A DNA stretch of 20,556 bases from CAZDRI01 sp964508055 (GCA_964508055.1 CAZDRI010000028.1:1-20556), one strand, 5' to 3'. Counted from the first letter of the stretch, positions 1 through 7,480 are shown. Numbers and translations: made by a program. The notes: a model not told the origin generated them from the sequence alone.

Positions 1-104
1 GATAAATATTTGCAAGAAATTACGCTATATTTTACACTAAAGTTGCAATTTATATTATTAATAATTGATATTTTATTTACTTAAATCAATAAGTTGTGAA
101 TTAT
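1..104. other. AT-rich non-coding edge downstream of tpsA-like gene
   Basis: This short stretch lies beyond the stop codon of the minus-strand tpsA-like gene. Read in the tpsA direction it is dense in stop codons and shows no continuation of the exoprotein in another frame. No GC-rich terminator hairpin or other feature is visible. Confidence 0.5.
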
Positions 105-1112
105 TCAGGTTGGACTATTTAATGTCGTTAGGTTGCCTTGATTTTTATAAGCTTTATTTAGTTTTATACTTATAGCTCCATTAGAGGTAATATCTCCTTT
201 TTGCTTTAAATTATCAGCTGTTATATTAATATCACCCTTAGCATGTGCATTTTTTAATACAATATCACCATCTGCTGTAATGTCTATTTTTGATAAATCA
301 GCAATAATATCACTTTCAACCATATTTATCCCAGCACCTTTTTCTGTAACGATGATATTAATTATTCCTGCTGAGATATTGGTTAAATGAGATGCGTCAA
401 TGGCAAATTTAACTGGAGAGGCGTCAGTGTTTGATTTCACTTCTCCTGTAATATAATCATAATAATCATTACCTTGTTTTAAAGCTAAATCCTGTTTAGC
501 TTGGAGTTCCCCTCTTAGTTTGATTGCCCTTGAGACAATATTAACACTGTCAGTATTATTAGCATACAAACCTAATTCACCTATCACAAAATCAGAACTT
601 AGGTCATTGTTTATATTAAAACTTGTTACTTGCCCATTTGTGATATTAGCATTACCAGTTATTAAGCTAAGTCTTGAAGTATTGATAAAGGAACAACCAT
701 TACAATCAATACCATTAGGATTGGCTATCACAACAGCAGCATTCTTACCAAAAACCTCTAATGCCCCAGTTAGCACTGAACGATTAGTTGAACCAACTTC
801 ATTTAAGATAATATCTGCTGTTTTGTTTAAATTAGGATTAGCATAAACTACACCGCCTAGTTGTGATATCCCAATCACTTTTGAGTTATTTAAGATAGCT
901 CCTTGATTGCCAACATTAAACTTATTGTAATGATTAACCGATACCCCTTTGGAATTAGGATTAGATATATTAATTAAATCAATGCCATTTGCAGTTTTAT
1001 CAATATAGGTCTGTGGACTTTTGGAAGTATCAACTTCTTGATTTGCAGCATAAACAGGAATAGCTACATAAAAAAATGCAAATAAATAAAGTAATTGTCT
1101 TATTAAATTCAA
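105..1112 (-). CDS. Short TpsA-like exoprotein (filamentous hemagglutinin N-terminal / TPS domain)
   Basis: 335 residues. An N-terminal hydrophobic signal peptide ends near residues 20-23 (VYA-A), followed by a TPS (hemagglutinin activity) domain over about residues 30-250. Both TPS hallmark motifs are visible: NPNL at 92-95 and NPNG at 131-134, the latter followed by a CNGC pair (C137, C140) and the SFINTSR segment. The rest looks like beta-helix repeats (ITADGDI-type) up to the stop. Family knowledge: TpsA proteins use this domain to be recognised by a partner TpsB and are then threaded through the outer membrane. TpsA proteins usually exceed 1000 residues; this one stops soon after the recognition domain, so it is either a truncated gene or an unusually short exoprotein. 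The partner tpsB-like gene starts 47 bp away on the other strand, so the pair is divergent rather than co-directional as usual. The effector function is unknown. Confidence 0.8.
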   Translation of the reverse strand: MNLIRQLLYLFAFFYVAIPVYAANQEVDTSKSPQTYIDKTANGIDLINISNPNSKGVSVNHYNKFNVGNQGAILNNSKVIGISQLGGVVYANPNLNKTADIILNEVGSTNRSVLTGALEVFGKNAAVVIANPNGIDCNGCSFINTSRLSLITGNANITNGQVTSFNINNDLSSDFVIGELGLYANNTDSVNIVSRAIKLRGELQAKQDLALKQGNDYYDYITGEVKSNTDASPVKFAIDASHLTNISAGIINIIVTEKGAGINMVESDIIADLSKIDITADGDIVLKNAHAKGDINITADNLKQKGDITSNGAISIKLNKAYKNQGNLTTLNSPT

Positions 1113-1159
1113 ATATAAAATATTGTTTTAAATTGATTAATTTTAAGCTAAATTTTTTT

Positions 1160-2881
1160 ATGAATAAAAATAAATTTATTACATTTATATTTATTGTATT
1201 GTTTTTTAATATAGCTTTTATTTTTGCTGCTGAAAATGTTAGCGATAAAATTATCAGAGAACAAACTCAAGAAAAAATTAAATTAGAAAGAGAAAGACAA
1301 CTTCAAGAAAAACAACAAATAAAACAAAAGACTATTGTTGATGTAAAGCCAAAACCAAGCAAACAAATAACAAAATCTAAAAATTGTATAAAAATTAAAG
1401 AAATAAATACCTCTCAATTTGATTTGGTAAAAGACTCTCTAATAGAACATATTAAAAGAAATTATGAAAACAAGTGCTTATATAACACAGATATGGCTAA
1501 GTTTATTGATAAACTAGTTAGGCTACACCAAGCACAAGGATTTGTAACGACAAAGATAGGACTAAAATTACCACAGCAAAAGCTTAAACAAGGGATATTA
1601 GAAGTTGGCTTACAAAAAGGCTTTTTAAATGAAATAGATATTAATACTAAAGCGCCAAATAAATCTTTTGTTAAAGCTATATTGTTTAATGACTTATTAA
1701 ATAAACCACTAAATATAAATAAATTAGGACAAAGAATAGATAGTATAAATCGTCTTAGTTCACATCAAGCTCAGATTAAAATCAAACCCAGTTCTAAACC
1801 TTATTATTCTGATTTAGAAGTAATTGATAATAAGAAAGATTATCAAAAATTTTATGTTAGTTTTGATAATTCAGGAAGTAAAGCAACAGGAATAAATAAA
1901 GTAATCATAGATGCCCAAATTGATGATTTTATTTTGCCGCTTAGTAAATGGTCATTAAATTTTTCTACTCCAATGGATACTGATAGAGATTTAAGTGATT
2001 CTAATTCCTATAATTTATCAATATCATTGCCATATCAAAATTATTTATTAAGCTATCAAGCAACTAAGTCTGATTATATGACTAATCAAGTATTAACAAC
2101 AGGGGATATTTTTTACTCTTTTGGTAAAACCCATACTAATAAGTTTACAATTACCCGTTATATTAATAAAACTAAATACTATAAAAACAGCTTAAAATTA
2201 GCTCTTGATTTGCGTGATGAAAAAAATTACTCTCGTGTTAGAGATGTAACTACTTTTAATAAAATAGGTTCTAGGAAATTAGCTGTTATCTCCCTTAGTT
2301 ATGAGCATACGATTAATTTTAAGAATAGACAAGTGTTATTTTTAAACCCAACTTTGAGACAAGGCATTAAAGGTTTTGATGCTTTAGATGATGCAGATTT
2401 TGATTTAGAACAAAAAGCACAATTTAGTTTATTTAAATTTTATGGCTATTTATCAGCTCCTTTTACCATCAAAGATAAAAATCTCACATGGCAGATTGAG
2501 TGGGATGCGCAAATCAGTGAAGATAGTTTATTTGGTGCTGAGGTTTTTAGTATAGGCGGGGAGTCAAGTGTTAGGGGGTTTAAAAAAGATTCTTTGTCTT
2601 CAGAATCAGGGTTTTATATTAAAAATGATTTAACTATTAATATCAATCAATTAATACCTAAGTCATATAATTTAAATGCAAATTTATTACTATCAACTTT
2701 TGTGGATTATGGTCGTATATACAATACAGCAAAAAACTATAAAGAATTATCAGGAATAGGCTCTAAAATTAGTTATCAACATAAAAACCTTGAATTGTCA
2801 TTAGCTATGGCTAAAAATACTCAAAGGGATGAAATAATAGAAAAACACGCAATTTATTTTGATATTAAGTACAAGTTTTAA
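1160..2881 (+). CDS. TpsB / ShlB-FhaC family outer-membrane transporter
   Basis: I chose ATG 1160 because it opens directly into a signal peptide (MNKNKFITFIFIVLFF...FAA). An in-frame start at 1076 would overlap the 5' end of the divergent tpsA-like gene and put 28 residues ahead of the signal. The product is then 573 residues, normal for the family. After the signal comes a charged, Gln/Lys/Glu-rich helix (about 25-60), as in the N-terminal plug helix of TpsB proteins. Next is a POTRA-type region (about 78-155, with C76 and C107 perhaps forming a disulfide), then a 16-strand beta-barrel domain ending in an aromatic residue (YKF). The barrel signature VRGF is at 471-474 within GGESSVRGF. Known role: secretion of a TpsA partner across the outer membrane, with POTRA domains binding the TPS domain. 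The neighbouring short TpsA is the obvious substrate, by inference. Confidence 0.88.
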   Translation: MNKNKFITFIFIVLFFNIAFIFAAENVSDKIIREQTQEKIKLERERQLQEKQQIKQKTIVDVKPKPSKQITKSKNCIKIKEINTSQFDLVKDSLIEHIKRNYENKCLYNTDMAKFIDKLVRLHQAQGFVTTKIGLKLPQQKLKQGILEVGLQKGFLNEIDINTKAPNKSFVKAILFNDLLNKPLNINKLGQRIDSINRLSSHQAQIKIKPSSKPYYSDLEVIDNKKDYQKFYVSFDNSGSKATGINKVIIDAQIDDFILPLSKWSLNFSTPMDTDRDLSDSNSYNLSISLPYQNYLLSYQATKSDYMTNQVLTTGDIFYSFGKTHTNKFTITRYINKTKYYKNSLKLALDLRDEKNYSRVRDVTTFNKIGSRKLAVISLSYEHTINFKNRQVLFLNPTLRQGIKGFDALDDADFDLEQKAQFSLFKFYGYLSAPFTIKDKNLTWQIEWDAQISEDSLFGAEVFSIGGESSVRGFKKDSLSSESGFYIKNDLTININQLIPKSYNLNANLLLSTFVDYGRIYNTAKNYKELSGIGSKISYQHKNLELSLAMAKNTQRDEIIEKHAIYFDIKYKF

Positions 2882-3027
2882 CTATGATAAATAAAAGTAT
2901 TAGCGGCATTTATAATAGAGTTTATTGTCTGTAAAGTTGGATTTAATACTACTTTATAGCTACTCATAAAAAATACAGTATATATTCGGATGCATATAAA
3001 ATTATATTTTATGTTCAATGTTTAATC

Positions 3028-3033
3028 TATAAT
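3028..3033 (+). promoter_or_regulatory. Possible -10 element (TATAAT)
   Basis: An exact TATAAT hexamer lies about 45 bases upstream of the small ORF at 3077 and about 215 upstream of the AhpD-like gene. No good -35 hexamer sits at 16-18 bases spacing, and in such AT-rich DNA exact matches arise by chance, so this is weak. Confidence 0.25.
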
Positions 3034-3076
3034 TGATTAGCAGTCAAGCTAAATACGAAAGGAAAAACAAATTAAA

Positions 3077-3247
3077 ATGCTGATAATCTTCAATAGAAAG
3101 CCCTATAACAACACTGCTGTAACTTGGAATGATTGGCGCTACCTAGCTGGGAAACTGGTGCGTGTCCTGCATGAGGTAAGAATTTTTCTAATGAATATTC
3201 TCGTTAAAGCAAATCCTTCAGTGCAGATTTTATGCAGGAAATTTTAA
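3077..3247 (+). CDS. Possible small leader ORF (56 residues) upstream of AhpD-like gene
   Basis: An ATG at 3077 opens 56 codons ending in TAA at 3245-3247. AAAGGA at 3058-3063 precedes the start at rather long spacing (13 nt). The predicted peptide is basic and aromatic (it includes TWNDWRYLAGK) and matches no family I recognise. Its stop lies two bases before the preferred ATG (3250) of the downstream gene, an arrangement that favours translational coupling. The GC-richer codons fit the downstream gene better than the surrounding AT-rich DNA. It could equally be a chance ORF or a remnant of a decayed gene. Confidence 0.28.
   Translation: MLIIFNRKPYNNTAVTWNDWRYLAGKLVRVLHEVRIFLMNILVKANPSVQILCRKF
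3165..3239 (+). promoter_or_regulatory. Possible RNA helix covering the Shine-Dalgarno of the AhpD-like gene
   Basis: Bases 3165-3177 can pair with 3227-3239 as an uninterrupted 13-bp helix (ten Watson-Crick and three G-U pairs), with the core CCTGCAT/ATGCAGG. The 3' arm includes AGGA at 3236-3239, the only Shine-Dalgarno-like sequence in front of ATG 3250. Both arms lie inside the small ORF at 3077-3247, so a translating ribosome would open the helix. Pairing is seen directly; the regulatory role is inference. Confidence 0.3.
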
Positions 3248-3249
3248 CT

Positions 3250-3612
3250 ATGAACGATCTTACAAAAGAGAAAATAGAACAGAGTATTAAGGATAGAAAG
3301 TCGCTACATCCTAAATTTATGAAGAATGTGAAAACTTATGACTCATTCATTGAGTTGGAAAAAATTGCCTTTTCTGAAGGTTCTATATCAAAGAAACATA
3401 AAGAATTAATGGCGCTTAGCATTTCCATAGTAACAAAGTGTGAGCCTTGTATGGAATGGCACTTGGAGCAGGCAATGTTAGCAGGAGTAAGCGATAAGGA
3501 AATTTATGAAACAATTGATGTTGCAATTGAAATGGGAGGAGGTCCGGCGGCAGCTTATGCAAGATTTGTCCTTAAAGCTATGGATTATTTTAAGAACAAA
3601 CACTCACTGTAG
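3250..3612 (+). CDS. Carboxymuconolactone decarboxylase family protein (AhpD-like)
   Basis: 120 residues from ATG 3250, which has AGGA ten bases upstream. An in-frame ATG at 3232 (126 residues) has no ribosome-binding site. The fold is the small all-helical AhpD/CMD type. The signature is TKCEPCMEWHLEQA with C64, C67 (CxxC) and H71, the redox pair and proton-relay histidine seen in AhpD-like alkylhydroperoxidases. Such proteins act in peroxide defence or as decarboxylases; substrate cannot be told from sequence. The Gly/Ala segment EMGGGPAAAYA near the C-terminus is typical of the family. Codons are GC-richer than in neighbouring genes (for example GGTCCGGCGGCAGC), which hints at transfer. 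The gene faces the minus-strand nuclease with only nine bases between their stops. Confidence 0.82.
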   Translation: MNDLTKEKIEQSIKDRKSLHPKFMKNVKTYDSFIELEKIAFSEGSISKKHKELMALSISIVTKCEPCMEWHLEQAMLAGVSDKEIYETIDVAIEMGGGPAAAYARFVLKAMDYFKNKHSL

Positions 3613-3621
3613 TGTTAAATT

Positions 3622-4107
3622 TTATTTGTTAATATTATTTTTATTACGCCAAATTTTTGGTTTTATTGGAATTTGATAATAAGACCAAAAACCAAGTTTT
3701 TCTGATTTTGCTAATTCTTCTTCTTTTTTATATTCATTACCATAAGAAAATGCCACACCTGCTCTTACCATTTCTCTTCCTATATCAATATTATTATCAC
3801 GATAAAGTTTAACTAACATTCTATTATAACTATCAAAACCATAATTTTTTATTCTAACCTTACCCTTTGATTTTTTAAATGCAAAATCAAGTGCATTTCT
3901 AGCTAATAATCCACAATCAACATAAACTCCTTTATTCTCTTGACATCTTTGTCTAATCTCAGGAGTATCAATCCCTTTAATACGCATTTGTAAACTAATG
4001 CTGTCGCCATCAATAATATAAAATGATTTCTCATTAGGGGCAGTTATATCAAAATCATCTGCAAAAACATTAAGACATAAAGCAAAAAAAATTAAAAAAA
4101 AAATCAT
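3622..4107 (-). CDS. Secreted thermonuclease-like protein (SNase domain)
   Basis: 161 residues. A signal peptide (MIFFLIFFALCLNVFA) is followed by a staphylococcal-nuclease (OB-fold) domain over about 25-143. Residues equivalent to the SNase active site are visible: D33/D35 in IIDGDS, R42 in RIKGIDTPE, D47-T48-P49-E50, and R96 in YNRMLVKLY. The domain ends with the usual LGFW motif (138-141). Two extra cysteines (C55, C65) could form a disulfide in the periplasm. The family cuts DNA and RNA with calcium, here outside the cytoplasm, perhaps for nucleotide scavenging or cell-surface processing. Codons 2-5 contain a run of ten T residues (A10 on the plus strand, 4094-4103), a slippage-prone tract. 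It diverges from hisI across 37 bases. Confidence 0.85.
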   Translation of the reverse strand: MIFFLIFFALCLNVFADDFDITAPNEKSFYIIDGDSISLQMRIKGIDTPEIRQRCQENKGVYVDCGLLARNALDFAFKKSKGKVRIKNYGFDSYNRMLVKLYRDNNIDIGREMVRAGVAFSYGNEYKKEEELAKSEKLGFWSYYQIPIKPKIWRNKNNINK

Positions 4108-4144
4108 ATGGTAAAATTTAATTTTGCAAAAATATCAATTATAA

Positions 4145-4528
4145 ATGAATTTTATTAAATTACTTAAATTTAACTCTGAAGGATTAATACCTGTTGTTGT
4201 AGAAGACTATAAAACAAATAAAGTTATTATGTTTGCCTATATGAGTGAAAAGGCTTTAAAATTGACAATTAGGCAAAAAAAAGCTCATTATTGGTCTCGT
4301 TCAAGAAAAAAATTATGGCTAAAAGGCGAAACCTCTGGTCATACTCAAATAGTAAAAGAATTATATACGGACTGTGACTATGATGTTATATTGCTTAAAG
4401 TTGACCAGATAGGCGGCATAGCTTGTCATACTGGTAGAAGTAGTTGTTTTTTTAATAAAATTGATAACAATAAAATCACTGTAGTTGAAAGTGTAATAAA
4501 AGACCCAAAACTTATATATGGAAAATAA
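4145..4528 (+). CDS. hisI: Phosphoribosyl-AMP cyclohydrolase
   Basis: 127 residues, normal length for a stand-alone HisI. It opens the purine ring of phosphoribosyl-AMP, the third step of histidine biosynthesis, in the cytoplasm. Visible signatures are the Mg-binding D-C-D-Y-D at 76-80 (D76, C77, D78, D80) and the zinc-binding CHTGRSSC at 94-101 (C94, C101), plus the HYWSRSRKKLWLKGETSGH segment. It is the first gene of a run with hisE and tatABC; its 3' end overlaps hisE by 11 bases in another frame, so the two are probably translated together. In many enterics HisI and HisE are fused; here they are separate. Confidence 0.96.
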   Translation: MNFIKLLKFNSEGLIPVVVEDYKTNKVIMFAYMSEKALKLTIRQKKAHYWSRSRKKLWLKGETSGHTQIVKELYTDCDYDVILLKVDQIGGIACHTGRSSCFFNKIDNNKITVVESVIKDPKLIYGK

Positions 4529-4838
4529 TATTTTAAAAGAATTAGAACAAATATTAATAGCTAGAAAAAATGCTAAAGATACTAAATCTTATACTGCATC
4601 ATTATATAGCGGAGGGCTTGATCTAATTTTAAAAAAAATTGGAGAAGAAACAACTGAAGTAGTTATGGCTTCTAAAGATAAAAATAAGGATAAAATAATA
4701 TCTGAAATAACTGATTTGTGGTTTCATTGTATGGTTTTATTAGCATACAATGACATTTCAATTAAAGAAATAGAAAATGAATTTAGCAAACGATTTGGAA
4801 TATCTGGTTTAACGGAAAAACTTAATCGCAATAAATAG
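4518..4838 (+). CDS. hisE: Phosphoribosyl-ATP pyrophosphatase
   Basis: 106 residues with the MazG-like all-alpha NTP pyrophosphohydrolase fold. It removes pyrophosphate from phosphoribosyl-ATP, the second step of histidine synthesis, directly before HisI. The metal-binding signature is GEETTEV (E43, E44, E47), with a second acidic pair in SEITDLWFH (E63, D66). It begins inside the last codons of hisI (11-base overlap) and is followed 24 bases later by tatA, so hisI-hisE-tatABC is probably one transcript. The his-tat linkage recurs in proteobacteria without a known mechanistic reason. Confidence 0.95.
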   Translation: MENNILKELEQILIARKNAKDTKSYTASLYSGGLDLILKKIGEETTEVVMASKDKNKDKIISEITDLWFHCMVLLAYNDISIKEIENEFSKRFGISGLTEKLNRNK

Positions 4839-4850
4839 ATAAATCTTAAA

Positions 4851-4855
4851 AGGAG
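4851..4855 (+). promoter_or_regulatory. Ribosome-binding site of tatA
   Basis: AGGAG sits seven bases before ATG 4863 and ten before the adjacent ATG 4866. It is one of only two strong Shine-Dalgarno sequences in the window, the other preceding csy3. Both precede genes whose product is needed in high copy (TatA oligomers and the Cas7f backbone). Confidence 0.7.
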
Positions 4856-4862
4856 TATAAAT

Positions 4863-5111
4863 ATGATGCCAGGAATTTGGGAATTATTAATAATATTAGC
4901 AATAGCTTTACTAATATTTGGTTCAAAAAGAATTAAAAATATTGGGGGAGATTTAGGCGCTGCAATAAAAGGCTTTAAGAAATCTATGTCTGAAGATAAA
5001 GGTAAATCTTCTACAGAAACAACAAAAAATGAAGAGGTTATAGATGCTAAAGCAGAAGAGGTAGAAGTAACTGCAGAAAATAAAAAACAAGAAAGTAATA
5101 CAAAAACTTAA
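4863..5111 (+). CDS. tatA: Sec-independent translocase subunit TatA
   Basis: 82 residues. One N-terminal transmembrane helix (about 5-20) is followed by the family's FGSKRIKNIGGDLGAAIKGFKK hinge and amphipathic helix, then an acidic, Lys/Glu-rich unstructured tail. TatA oligomerises to form the pore for folded proteins with twin-arginine signals. The start could be ATG 4863 or the adjacent ATG 4866. It is followed five bases later by tatB; the order tatABC is canonical. Confidence 0.95.
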   Translation: MMPGIWELLIILAIALLIFGSKRIKNIGGDLGAAIKGFKKSMSEDKGKSSTETTKNEEVIDAKAEEVEVTAENKKQESNTKT

Positions 5112-5116
5112 AGTTT

Positions 5117-5410
5117 ATGTTTGATATTGGTTTTTGGGAATTAACACTAATAGCATTAATATTATTAGTTGTTGTAGGTCCTGAAAGATTACCTGCTATT
5201 GCTACTAAAGCTGGACGCTATTTGCGTGAAGCTAAAAATTTTATTGATAATATAAAAAGTAAAGTCAATGAAGAATTTGAAGAGGAAAATGTAAAAAAAC
5301 ATTTAGCTGTAGAAGATAAAGATTCTAAAATATTTGATATCGTAAATGAAAGTAAAAAAAGCTTAGGAACTATTAAAGAAGATATTGAAAAATCAATAAA
5401 ACCAAAATAG
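5117..5410 (+). CDS. tatB: Sec-independent translocase subunit TatB
   Basis: 97 residues. One N-terminal transmembrane helix (about 5-20) leads into GPERLP (21-26), the TatB hallmark that distinguishes it from TatA, then a long amphipathic helix and charged tail. TatB binds TatC to make the receptor for twin-arginine signal peptides. The protein is short compared with the E. coli version (171 residues), as in other streamlined genomes. The G of its TAG stop is the first base of the tatC GTG start. Confidence 0.94.
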   Translation: MFDIGFWELTLIALILLVVVGPERLPAIATKAGRYLREAKNFIDNIKSKVNEEFEEENVKKHLAVEDKDSKIFDIVNESKKSLGTIKEDIEKSIKPK

Positions 5411-6312
5411 TGAGTGAAAGAAAAACAAAATACGAAGAAATGTCTTTTATTCAACATTTGCTTGAATTACGAAATAGACTTATAAGAGCTATAATATCAA
5501 TATTAATTATTTTTGCAATTACTTTTCCTTTTTCAAATACAATCTATGAATTTATAGCCACACCTATATTATCAGTGCTGCCTGATAACTCTGGAATAAT
5601 TGCCATTGGTGTTATATCTCCTTTCTTAACACCATTGAAAATGTCTTTAATTTTTTCAGTATATATAGCTATACCCTATCTTTTATATCAATTATGGGCT
5701 TTTGTTGCCCCAGCTTTATATAAACATGAAAAACGCATGGTTATGCCATTAGTTATATCTAGCACAATATTATTTTATGCTGGACTTATATTTTCATATT
5801 TTGTAGTATTTCCTATAGCGTTTAAATTTTTAACTACTATTGGTCCCAGTATTGTAAATGTAACCCCAGATATTCAATATTACTTAGATTTTGTATTAAA
5901 AGTATCATTTGCATTTGGGGTTGCGTTTGAAGTTCCTATTGCAACTATTCTATTATTAGTTACTGAAGCCACTACTATTGAAAATCTAAAAAAACAGCGC
6001 CCATATATAGTCGTTGGCTCTTTTATTTTAGGTATGTTACTAACTCCTCCAGATATAATTTCCCAAGTGTTAATAGCACTACCTATGTGGATTTTGTTTG
6101 AATTAGCTTTATTTTTCTCTCGTTTTTTTACGAAGTTAAAAAAAGAAAATGAACAAATAAAAGAAAAAGCAGCAAGTGAAGAGAATGAAAAAAATGAAGA
6201 AAATGAAGAAGACAGCAATAAAAATGAAGAAGATGAATATCAAGAAATGACTGACAGCGAAATGGAAGCCGAATTAAAAAGAATTAAAAAAGAAGAAAAG
6301 AAATTAAAATAA
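5410..6312 (+). CDS. tatC: Sec-independent translocase subunit TatC
   Basis: 300 residues from a GTG start that shares one base with the tatB stop, giving tight coupling. The core (about 12-240) has six membrane spans and the TatC signatures HLLELRNRL at the N-terminus, LYKHEKR (E106) in the first cytoplasmic loop, and LTPPDIISQ (211-219). TatC recognises twin-arginine signals and organises TatA and TatB. The unusual part is residues 241-300: a highly charged tail, about one third Glu/Asp, with repeated NEENEE/NEEDE blocks, ending in a Lys-rich stretch. Most TatC proteins end soon after the sixth span at about 250 residues, so this is an extension facing the cytoplasm. Confidence 0.96.
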   Translation: MSERKTKYEEMSFIQHLLELRNRLIRAIISILIIFAITFPFSNTIYEFIATPILSVLPDNSGIIAIGVISPFLTPLKMSLIFSVYIAIPYLLYQLWAFVAPALYKHEKRMVMPLVISSTILFYAGLIFSYFVVFPIAFKFLTTIGPSIVNVTPDIQYYLDFVLKVSFAFGVAFEVPIATILLLVTEATTIENLKKQRPYIVVGSFILGMLLTPPDIISQVLIALPMWILFELALFFSRFFTKLKKENEQIKEKAASEENEKNEENEEDSNKNEEDEYQEMTDSEMEAELKRIKKEEKKLK

Positions 6313-6424
6313 TCTTAACGAAATAATATTTTTAATATCAAACTTATTTTGCTGTTTTTATATTGAAGTTAGCACGAAATTTTTATATAAAAGCAATGCA
6401 CTAGATAGCAATGATAAGTATTTA
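6313..6424. other. Convergent intergenic region between tatC and degS-like gene
   Basis: About 110 bases between two convergent stops. AT-rich with a few short A/T inverted repeats, but no GC-rich hairpin plus T-tract, so no rho-independent terminator can be called. Confidence 0.4.
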
Positions 6425-7480
6425 TCACTTTATTTCTGGTCTTTTAGCTAGTGGTATTGATATTATTTTTATATTATTATTGCGTTTAAATTTAATTTTT
6501 ATTTTCTTACCAGGTTTATTTTTACTAATAATATTAATAGCTTGTTCAACACTTTTAAGTTCAATATCATTTATAGCTAGTAGTATATCCTTGTTGTTTA
6601 AACCAGCTCTATGAGCAGGGGAGTATTTAAATATGCTGGCTATTTCAACTTCTGAATTTTCATTTAAGCTGATGGCAACCCCCAGCCAACCACGAACGAT
6701 TGAGCCATTAGTTATTATCTCTTCTACTATTCCTTTGACCATATTACTAGGTATAGCAAAAGCAAGTCCAGAAAAAGCTCCTGAATCAGATATTATCATA
6801 AAATTAATGCCAATAAGTTCACCAGCAGCATTTACTAGCGCACCACCAGAATTACCAATATTTATAGCAGCATCGGTTTGAATGAGATTATCATATATGC
6901 CTACTCCTAAGTTTTTTTTACCTAAAGCGCTTATTATTCCTTTAGTTACAGTTTTACCAATATCATAAGGATTACCTATAGCTAATGCTATATCACCTAC
7001 TTTTAGTTTAGCTGAGTCTGCAAAAACTGCACTTGTTAAATTATCAGCATCTATTTTTAAAACAGCTAAGTCAGTTTCTTTGTCAAAACCTATTAGTTTG
7101 GCATCAAATTGTCTAGAATCTTGTAAGGTTACTTTGATAACCTCAGTATTTTGAGTGACATGAAAGCTAGTAACAATATAGCCATCATTACTTATTATCA
7201 CTCCAGAGCCTGCTCCTATAGTGTAGTTTTTATTACCATATATGTAATTAAATAAGGGGTTATCATATAATAACTTTCCTACATGGACGCTTACAACAGC
7301 ATCACTTGCCCTAGCTATAGCATTATGATAACTTTCGTTAGTATTAATGTTTTTTGAAATTGCTTTATGCTCAGAAGTTTTAATTACAACCTTTTTATCG
7401 TCATTGAAAAAATAATTCCAAACAATGAAAATAGCAATTAACCAAGTAAGAATTTTTGTTAAATTATCAAGAGTTTTCAT
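6425..7480 (-). CDS. Membrane-anchored HtrA-family serine protease (DegS-like)
   Basis: 351 residues with one N-terminal membrane anchor (about 8-25), a trypsin-like domain (about 50-255), and a single PDZ domain (about 265-345). The catalytic triad is visible: H107 in SFHVT, D137 in TDLAVLKID, S211 in GNSGGAL. One PDZ and an uncleaved anchor fit DegS/AlgW, the site-1 protease that senses misfolded outer-membrane proteins, rather than DegP, which has two PDZ domains and a cleaved signal. The oxyanion-region residues and the GWLGV start of the PDZ are typical. No anti-sigma factor gene is nearby, so the sigma-E link is inference from the family. A protease of this type next to tatABC is common in beta- and gammaproteobacteria. 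It is convergent with tatC and divergent from thiG. Confidence 0.92.
   Translation of the reverse strand: MKTLDNLTKILTWLIAIFIVWNYFFNDDKKVVIKTSEHKAISKNINTNESYHNAIARASDAVVSVHVGKLLYDNPLFNYIYGNKNYTIGAGSGVIISNDGYIVTSFHVTQNTEVIKVTLQDSRQFDAKLIGFDKETDLAVLKIDADNLTSAVFADSAKLKVGDIALAIGNPYDIGKTVTKGIISALGKKNLGVGIYDNLIQTDAAINIGNSGGALVNAAGELIGINFMIISDSGAFSGLAFAIPSNMVKGIVEEIITNGSIVRGWLGVAISLNENSEVEIASIFKYSPAHRAGLNNKDILLAINDIELKSVEQAINIISKNKPGKKIKIKFKRNNNIKIISIPLAKRPEIK

Larger units (their letters stand above)
2882..3249. other. Intergenic region with possible leader ORF and RNA structure
   Basis: This gap of about 370 bases separates tpsB from the AhpD-like gene. The first 140 bases are AT-rich with no clear terminator hairpin. 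A perfect TATAAT occurs at 3028-3033, but with a poor -35 region. From about 3077 onward base composition is less AT-biased than in the neighbours, and a 56-codon ORF is open. A potential long-range helix (3165-3177 with 3227-3239) covers the ribosome-binding site of the next gene. Confidence 0.5.

Noticed and set aside
520..846. Plus-strand frame of 108 codons opposite the tpsA-like gene
   Set aside because: It is antisense to a gene with clear TPS-domain motifs and shows no family resemblance or ribosome-binding site. The same reasoning removes the antisense or shifted frames inside tatB/tatC, degS-like, cas3, csy1 and csy2.
6425..7480. Calling the serine protease DegP/DegQ
   Set aside because: It has a single PDZ domain and an N-terminal membrane anchor without a signal cleavage site, which fits DegS/AlgW better.
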